DNA of 64,000 nucleotides from Mycoplasma elephantis ATCC 51980 (GTDB lineage: Bacteria; Bacillota_I; Bacilli_A; Mycoplasmatales; Metamycoplasmataceae), in NCBI RefSeq assembly GCF_000687815.1, contig NZ_JHXU01000003.1:1-64000 (forward strand), read 5' to 3'. The notes below the pieces were generated by a model. It made no database searches, was not told the DNA's origin, and saw only the letters and a list, made by a program, of their open reading frames with translations. Below are positions 57,717 through 64,000 of the stretch, one piece after another. The translations under genes were made by a program, and so were the position numbers. Every line of letters begins with the position of its first letter. Position 1 is the first letter of the stretch.

Positions 57717-58133
57717 TTAACGTTTTGAGAATTGTCTTGCACGACGAGCTTTTCTTAAACCTGGTTTTTTACGTTCTTTAACTCTTGCATCTCTAGTTAA
57801 CATTTTTTCAGATTTAAGTCTTGCTTTATAATCAGCATTAACTTCTAATAAAGCTCTAGCAATACCTAGACGAATTGCTCCAGCTTGACCACTTAACCCG
57901 CCACCTTTAACATTAACATTAATATCAAATTTATTTAAATTATTTGTTAACGAAAGTGGTTGAAGAGCATCTTGAATAAAAATATCTGAATTTAAATATA
58001 ATTTAGCTTCTCTATTATTTACAACAAATGATCCCGAGCCAGGTTTAATGATAACACGAGCTGTAGAACTTTTTCTTCTACCCAAACCACGATATGAAAT
58101 AGTATTTGTATTTGTTTTTTTTGTTATAGCCAT
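57717..58133 (-). CDS. rpsI: 30S ribosomal protein S9
   Basis: 138 residues. Standard S9: [19 protein letters not shown] near the start, [19 protein letters not shown], and the C-terminal tail [17 protein letters not shown] that reaches P-site tRNA. Start overlaps the rplM stop (TAATG). Confidence 0.97.
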   Translation of the reverse strand: MAITKKTNTNTISYRGLGRRKSSTARVIIKPGSGSFVVNNREAKLYLNSDIFIQDALQPLSLTNNLNKFDINVNVKGGGLSGQAGAIRLGIARALLEVNADYKARLKSEKMLTRDARVKERKKPGLRKARRARQFSKR

Positions 58134-58567
58134 TATTTAACCTCGATTTTTTCTGGTTTTTGTGCTGCATGAGGATGTTCATTGCCAGCATAAACATATA
58201 AATTATTGAATTGTTTGTTTCCTAATTTTGTATGTGGTAACATACCTTTAACTGCTTTTTCTAATATAGCAATAGGTTTTTTTTGTCTTAAATCATGTGC
58301 ATTAATGACTTTTAAACCACCTGGGTAGCCAGAGTGACTATAGTATAATTTATCGTGTTCTTTTTTTGCTGTTAGTTTTACGTCTTTAGCATTAATTACT
58401 ACAACATAATCCCCCATATCTACATTGGGTGTAAAAGTTGGTTTATTCTTACCTCTTAAAATATCTACTATTTTAGAAGCTAGTCTACCCAAAATTAAAT
58501 CTTTAGCATCAATAAGAAGTCATTTTTTATTTGTTTCTAAATGCTTTATGATAGTTGTTTGGCGCAT
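58133..58567 (-). CDS. rplM: 50S ribosomal protein L13
   Basis: 144 residues from ATG 58567 ([21 protein letters not shown]), with a TGA Trp near residue 16 that hides the first 25 codons in standard code. [19 protein letters not shown] and [11 protein letters not shown] are L13 motifs. GAAAGGAAT precedes the start. First gene of rplM-rpsI. Confidence 0.97.
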
Positions 58568-58645
58568 ATGATTCCTTTCTTATGTCTTAAACTTCGATAA
58601 CGTTTTTAATTATATATTAATTTATATAATAAAAATAAACATTTT

Positions 58646-60424
58646 TTAAATTTTAGTAATAATTTTATTTATTTTTTTGCAAATTGTACTTGTTTTGTTC
58701 TTGTTTGTTAGAATTATACTTTTAAATTTTTTATAATGGTTTTGTATATTTTTAAAAATATTTTTATAAACTATATAATAATCATCAAAACTATTCATAT
58801 CTTCAGAATAGTCGAATGTCATAATAATATTATTTTTATTTTTAATTAATCCATCTCTTTGAATTAAATAATTAATAGGTTTTAAACCAAAATCAAAAGA
58901 TGAATATGTTCAATTTTCATGAGGTTTTTTTCCAATCAAAGCATCATCAAAAATAATATTTTTTTCGAATTCCAAATTCAATATAACATTGCTAATAATA
59001 TAACCAGTTAAACCTTCAAACAAAAAAGTAAAAGATAAAGAGGTATAATAAAACTTTTTTTGTAAATAGTTGATGATATTTCATACTATGTTTTCAATAT
59101 AAGTATTAAAAAAATGAGTTTTTTCTAAATTGTTATTCAATCATCTTTTTATATCATAATCCAAATAAATATTAACTACAATATAATCATTATTTGCGAA
59201 TATTTGATTTTTCAAGTCATATTTATTCAATCTTTGGCAAAATGGTCAGTCATTGAATTTAATTAAAACTTTATGAGTAACATTTTGCGCATTCTTATGC
59301 AATATGTTAAACGGATTATAAATAATAAAATTAAGACCATTATATGAAATATTTGTGGGAATAATATAGTTATTATTCATTAGTTTAACGTTAGTTTGAC
59401 TTAATTTTTCTAATGAGCTAGCAACAATGTCATAAATATAATAATTTGATTTTGATATAGTATTTGTTTCAAATATCAAACAATATTTTTTATCATTAGA
59501 TGTTTCTATTCTTATGTGCGAGTTAACCTTATCACCAATTTTACTTTTAAAAATTTGATTTATTTTAGTTTCAAAATCCTTTAATTTTGAATCACAGTAA
59601 TTTGTCAAAATTAAATTTAAACATGCATCATATGTTTCAAATTTTAAAAGCTCATTGTTCTCAACCCATATTTTGTTAATAGAAAAGTCATGATTTGATT
59701 CATAAATAATTTCTTGAAGATTCAATTTTAAATCATATTTTCCTAAAATATATTTTTCTAAACTATATGTTTTGACTAATAGTTTTGATTTACTTAACAT
59801 ACCAACTATTTCAAAATTTTGAATTGATGGAATTGTTAATATTTTCAAACGTTTACCTTTTGAGTTTATTGAATTTATGAAATAATTCTTTTCTGCTAAT
59901 TCAAATGTATATTTTGGAAATAAATTTTTATTATAAATACATTTTTGGTTTTTTATATCTTTATTTACAAACAAAAATTCTTTATCTTTAAATTCAAATT
60001 TTTCAGTAGAATTCATTGTTTTTATATTGAAAATGTATTGTTTACGTATTTTCAAAAATCGTTCATTTTTAACATAAGATATACAATCATCACTAATATT
60101 TTCAAGGGCATCAAAAGATATAACATCATTAGAAATTAATATATTTGAATTATTAAATATATTGTACATAAACAAACTAAATGAATTTACTATTTTATTT
60201 TTCAATAAATAAAAAATAAATTTATTATCCTTTATATCAAATATATCAATATCATTCATTTGTTGGGTTGTGATATTCATTTCGATATGATTTTTTATAT
60301 TCCTTACTCACAAATTCTTAGTTCTTAAATATTTTTTTAAATAAATTAAAAAATTGCCATCATCAGTTATTTTGGCATTTGAAATATTTGAATCTAAAAA
60401 TATATTCGTCATATTTGAACCCAT
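58646..60424 (-). CDS. Large cytoplasmic protein of unknown function (possibly degenerate S9 peptidase-like)
   Basis: 592 residues from ATG 60424 with AGGAG 4 bases before; ATG 60412 is an alternative. No signal peptide or membrane segment. The first ~340 residues are beta-rich with repeated short strands (ITDDGNFLIYLKK, FDIKDNKFIFYLL, ENNELLKFETYD), which recalls a beta-propeller as in prolyl oligopeptidases. The C-terminal ~200 residues contain no recognisable GxSxG nucleophile. The sequence is unusually rich in Asn, Ile and Phe. The gene starts 24 bases after tRNA-Thr. The peptidase suggestion is weak. Confidence 0.55.
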
Positions 60425-60447
60425 ATTCTCCTAGTGGTTAAACCATA

Positions 60448-60523
60448 TGGTGCTACCTACAGGATTCGAACCTGCTGCCTATTAATTACGAGTTAATTGC
60501 TCTGCCAATTGAGCTAAGGTAGC
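60448..60523 (-). tRNA. tRNA-Thr (anticodon CGU)
   Basis: 76 nt: acceptor GCTACCT / AGGTAGC, anticodon stem ATTAA / TTAAT with loop CTCGTAA, T-loop GGTTCGAATCC, encoded CCA. It reads ACG. Confidence 0.94.
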
Positions 60524-60525
60524 AT

Positions 60526-60545
60526 AAAATGTCTTAAGACATTTT
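60526..60545 (-). terminator. Possible terminator at the end of lspA
   Basis: A 20-bp palindrome AAAATGTCTT / AAGACATTTT over the lspA stop codon. The T-run is short, and tRNA-Thr follows immediately, so read-through is possible. Confidence 0.45.
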
Positions 60546-61211
60546 TAAATTATTATTATAAGTTTGATTGTTTTTGTTCTTGAAGGAATCATTTTCTCCT
60601 TCGTTTTTCAATAACTTGTTTCTTCTTTTATCTTGTATTATTTCAAATATTGTCACAAATAATATAAACAAACATCCAAGTGATAACCAAATATCGGCAA
60701 AATTAAATGTTCCTAAATCCATTCATGGTATATACAGTATATCTTTAACCATACCATTATATAAAAAACGATCTAACATATTCCCGAAATCACCAGCAGC
60801 AACTATTCCTAAACCTACAGTTATAAATATATTTTTAGTAAATAAAACACAAAATATTGATATTAATAAGAAAATTATTGATAGAACCTGAATAAAAACA
60901 ATATTTTTTGTCGGTAAAAACGTTACTCCAACATGTCCAACAGATCTTATCCCAAAAAGGATAAAATTAGTATATTTTGATGAATCAACATCAAATTCAC
61001 CGCGCGTTGAACCATTAAAACTTTTGCTTCCATCATCAAAAACAAAAAGTGTTTCTTTGGCGGCGAAATCAATTATGAATAGTATTAAAAATACAATAAG
61101 AAATATAAGATAATTAATAAGAATATATTTTCAATTATTTTTAAAATATAATTTTAATTTTATAAAGTAATTATTTAATTTGTCGTTTCAAGATTTTGCA
61201 TATTTTGCCAT
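60534..61211 (-). CDS. lspA: Lipoprotein signal peptidase (signal peptidase II)
   Basis: 225 residues from ATG 61211, overlapping the ileS stop (TAATG). Catalytic Asp residues are in GDFGNMLDRF and GTFNFADIWLSLG, with VKDILYIPW between. Four membrane segments. The ~65-residue N-terminal part and a hydrophilic C-terminal tail make it longer than the usual ~160. It cleaves the signal peptide of lipidated prolipoproteins such as PstS and the lipoproteins at 10563-13295. Confidence 0.93.
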
Positions 61212-63907
61212 TAGTTATCACTATATCCTTTAATAATATTTGATTCATACTCCTTAACTATATCGCAACAACGTTTACATAAGTTATCTTTTACTTTTTT
61301 AGAATCAAAAATAACTCAACATCTATCGCACTTTTTACCTAAGAATTTATCTATTTTATTTTCATTACCTTTTTTAATTTTACCCACCATAAGAAGTGTA
61401 TTTAAATTTTTTAATCCATCCAAAAAATTAACATCATAATCTTTTTTGTTAAAAGTAATTTCAGCTTCATATGATCGATTAATTTTCTTACTTTTTATCG
61501 CTTCTTCAATCAATAAATTAACATCATCCCTTAGTTTAAAAAATGTTTGTCATGATTGTAATGTGTCATCATCCGGTTTTTTGGGATTAGCAAATTTTTC
61601 TAAATGAACTGATTCTTTTTTATCTTTTTTACTGAAGTGTTCATATGCATCCTCGCATGTAGTAGGCAAAATAGGGGCTAAAGCTAAAATTAAAAAATAT
61701 GATATATTGTAAAAATTATATTTAACCATTAATAATTCATTATCATCATTTTTATTAACATATAAAATATCTTTTGCAATATTTAAATAAAAACTTGATA
61801 ACTCACTTAGATAATTATTAACTTCTTTAATAACCTGTAAAAAACTGAAATTATTATAAAAATTAAAAATTTTATTTTGAACATCATAAAGTTGATTCTC
61901 AATATATTTATGAACACCTTCAGTTTTTATTTTTTTATGTTTATAATTATTCAAATTACCTAACATAAACTTAATTTTATTGCGTATATTTCTGTAAATT
62001 TCAACATTTTGCTTCAAAATAGATTCCGAAATAGAAATATCATTTGTGTATTCGCTATTAGCAACTCAAAGTCTTAGAATATCAGCACCATATTCTTTTA
62101 TTACATCAAGAGGAGAAATTGTGTTTCCTTTTGATTTAGACATTTTTTCACCATTTCCATCAAGTGTAAAACCATGTGAAAGTAAATTTTTATAACATGG
62201 TTTATTCATAAATGCAACAGAATTTATTAATGAACTATTAAATCATCCACGATATTGGTCGCTTCCTTCCAAATATAAATCATAAGGGGCATTGGCGTCT
62301 TTAATTTTCGCCCCTAAGAATGAAACACCACTATCATATCAAACATCCATTATATCATTTTCTTTTCTAAGATTTTTATTACGATATTTTTCAGGAAGCA
62401 ATTCATCAGTTGATAATTGATATCAAATATCGGTACCATTTTTAGAAACTAAATCTATAACATAGTCAAAAATCTCATCATTTAAAACTATATTATCATC
62501 TTTATCATAAAAGGCAATAATAGGAACACCTCAAGTACGTTGCCTACTTATGGTCCAATCATCACGGTTTTTAATCATTAACATTAATCTTTTTTTAGAC
62601 CAGGAATTTAAAAAATTAATTTGGTCTAATGAATTAAGAATTTTATCTTTTATCTTATCTATAGAAACAAATCATTGAGGTGTTCCGCGATAAATAATTG
62701 GTTTATGTGTTCTTCAATCATGAGGATATGAGTGTTTTATTGTAGTTTTATAAATAAGTAAATTATCATTTTTAAGTTTTTCTAAAATTTTATTATCAGC
62801 ATCCAAGTAGAATAAACCACCAAATTCTTTACTATATTTAAAATCAATTAAACCATCATCTAAAATATGCATAATTTGATTTAATTTATTATTTCTCCCG
62901 ATTATAAAGTCATCTTCACCAAATAATGGGGCTATATGAACTAATCCAGTTCCAGTATCTAATGTTACATGATGGCCATAAACAATAGGGGATAAATTAT
63001 TATTTAATGGCGACAAGTATTTAACATTCATTAATTTTTTTGATGCAAAAGTATCTATTATAGCAATATCTTTTCACCCGAATGTTTTTACAAGTTCGTT
63101 TACTAATTTAGTTGCGATTATATATCTTTCATTATTATGTTTAACTAGAGAATAATTATCTTTTTCACTAACAGCAACACCTGAATTAGCTATAAGAGTT
63201 CAAGGAGTTGTTGTTCAAATAATTATTTTGTCATTTTCTTTAATTAAATTATTCCCCTCTACCACATTAAAAGCAACATAAATGGATGGCGAAACAAAAT
63301 CTTCATACTCAACTTCCGCCTCCGCTAAGGCTGATTGGCTACTTGGCGATCAATAAACTGGTTTTAACCCTTTATATATAAGGCCATCATTCCACATTTT
63401 TTTAAAAACTCTAAGTTGATTTACTTCATATTTTTTATCAAGAGTTACATAATAATCTTTTAAATTACTTTGTAATTGCAATAATTCAAATTGTTTTTTT
63501 TGTTTTTCAACTTGTTTTAATGCATAACTAGCAGCTTTTTTTCTTAATATTAATGGAGTAAAATCTTTATTCGACATTTTTAATTCGCTCAACATTTTAT
63601 GTTCAATTGGCAAACCATGCGTATCCCAACCAGGAACATAAGGAGAATAAAAACCAGACATTGTTTTGTAACGAATAACAATATCTTTTAAAATTTTATT
63701 TAATGCATGACCAACATGAATATCTCCATTTGCATAAGGAGGGCCATCATGAACTATAAACTTATTATTATGGTCATTTGAGTTTAAAATTTTTTCATAT
63801 AAATTAATATTTACTCATTTTTTTCGATATTCAGGTTCTTTTTGACCAAGATTACCACGCATATCAAATTTAGTAAAGGGCATATTAAGTGTTTTTTTGT
63901 AATCCAT
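61211..63907 (-). CDS. ileS: Isoleucyl-tRNA synthetase
   Basis: 898 residues from ATG 63907 with AAAGGAAAA. Class I signatures: HIGH motif in [16 protein letters not shown] and KMSKS in [13 protein letters not shown]. Further conserved: [12 protein letters not shown], the editing domain [23 protein letters not shown], and a C-terminal zinc site CDRCW...CKRCC. Many TGA Trp codons. It charges tRNA-Ile, one of which is at 57617-57693. It overlaps the pyrG 3' end by 23 bases and lspA by one base. Confidence 0.97.
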
Positions 63908-64000
63908 ATTTTCCTTTCTTTTCTAATATTTTAGAAATAAAATAATCAAATAATGGATGTGAGGTTAATATTGTTGTATTAAATTCTGGGTGATATTGAA
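63885..64000 (-). CDS. pyrG: CTP synthase, C-terminal end (rest outside window)
   Basis: The last 37 codons of a frame entering from the right edge: QYHPEFNTTILTSHPLFDYF followed by a short Lys-rich tail and TAA at 63887. The pattern HPEF...HPLF is the end of the class I glutamine amidotransferase domain of CTP synthase and includes the His and Glu of its catalytic triad. It overlaps the ileS start by 23 bases, so the genes are co-transcribed. Too short for certainty; other GATase proteins rarely share PHPLF-type ends. Confidence 0.75.
   Translation of the reverse strand, partial: QYHPEFNTTILTSHPLFDYFISKILEKKGKYGLQKNT

Overview
The window comes from an AT-rich, wall-less bacterium of the class Mollicutes (Mycoplasma sensu lato). 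UGA must be read as tryptophan: most genes carry in-frame TGA where the protein families have Trp, and a tRNA-Trp with anticodon UCA lies at 34572-34647. Gene order (nusA-ylxR-infB, infC-rpmI-rplT, rplM-rpsI), lipoprotein clusters, a fused PstCA and frequent TAATG start/stop overlaps suggest a Mycoplasmopsis/Metamycoplasma (hominis-group) relative. The species cannot be fixed from the sequence alone.

Left part (1-13.3 kb) is accessory. It holds a secreted FIVAR-repeat surface protein cut by the left edge; a BcgI-like/type IIG restriction-modification locus with an 8-G tract that breaks the nuclease from the methylase, and a slippery A7 plus hairpin where methylase meets specificity domain; a CvpA-like membrane protein with two calcium-loop-like motifs; and an operon of ABC permease, ABC ATPase and three related lipoproteins sharing an aromatic motif.

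13.3-30.2 kb holds housekeeping and transport. It has efp with a small partner, a P2-type cation ATPase, a CUT2 sugar ABC transporter whose permease carries a ~310-residue coiled-coil extension, a phosphate operon (pstS-pstCA-pstB-phoU), D-lactate dehydrogenase with an aquaglyceroporin, a glucose-type PTS IIB-IIA protein, and tRNA-Lys, -Leu and -Gly.

30.2-34.2 kb is a large surface protein of the GH84 (O-GlcNAcase/hyaluronidase) family. It lacks the catalytic Asp pair and is interrupted by a true TAA.

34.3-64 kb is mainly core: acpP, rpsT, a glycerophosphodiesterase, truB, an alpha/beta hydrolase, a DJ-1 protein, rimP-nusA-ylxR-infB, mnmA, infC-rpmI-rplT with an attenuator leader, ptsH, a monooxygenase-like protein, deoD-deoA, pepC, fmt, pepA, a frameshifted lipoprotein, rsmE, a MATE exporter, a glycosyltransferase, rplM-rpsI, lspA, ileS and the 3' end of pyrG. 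tRNAs Trp, Cys, Arg, Ser, Ile and Thr are interspersed.

The metabolic picture is a fermentative parasite. It takes up sugar (CUT2 ABC, HPr/PTS), phosphate and probably glycerol; ends glycolysis in D-lactate; salvages nucleosides (DeoD, DeoA) and peptides (PepC, PepA); and varies its surface and its DNA methylation.
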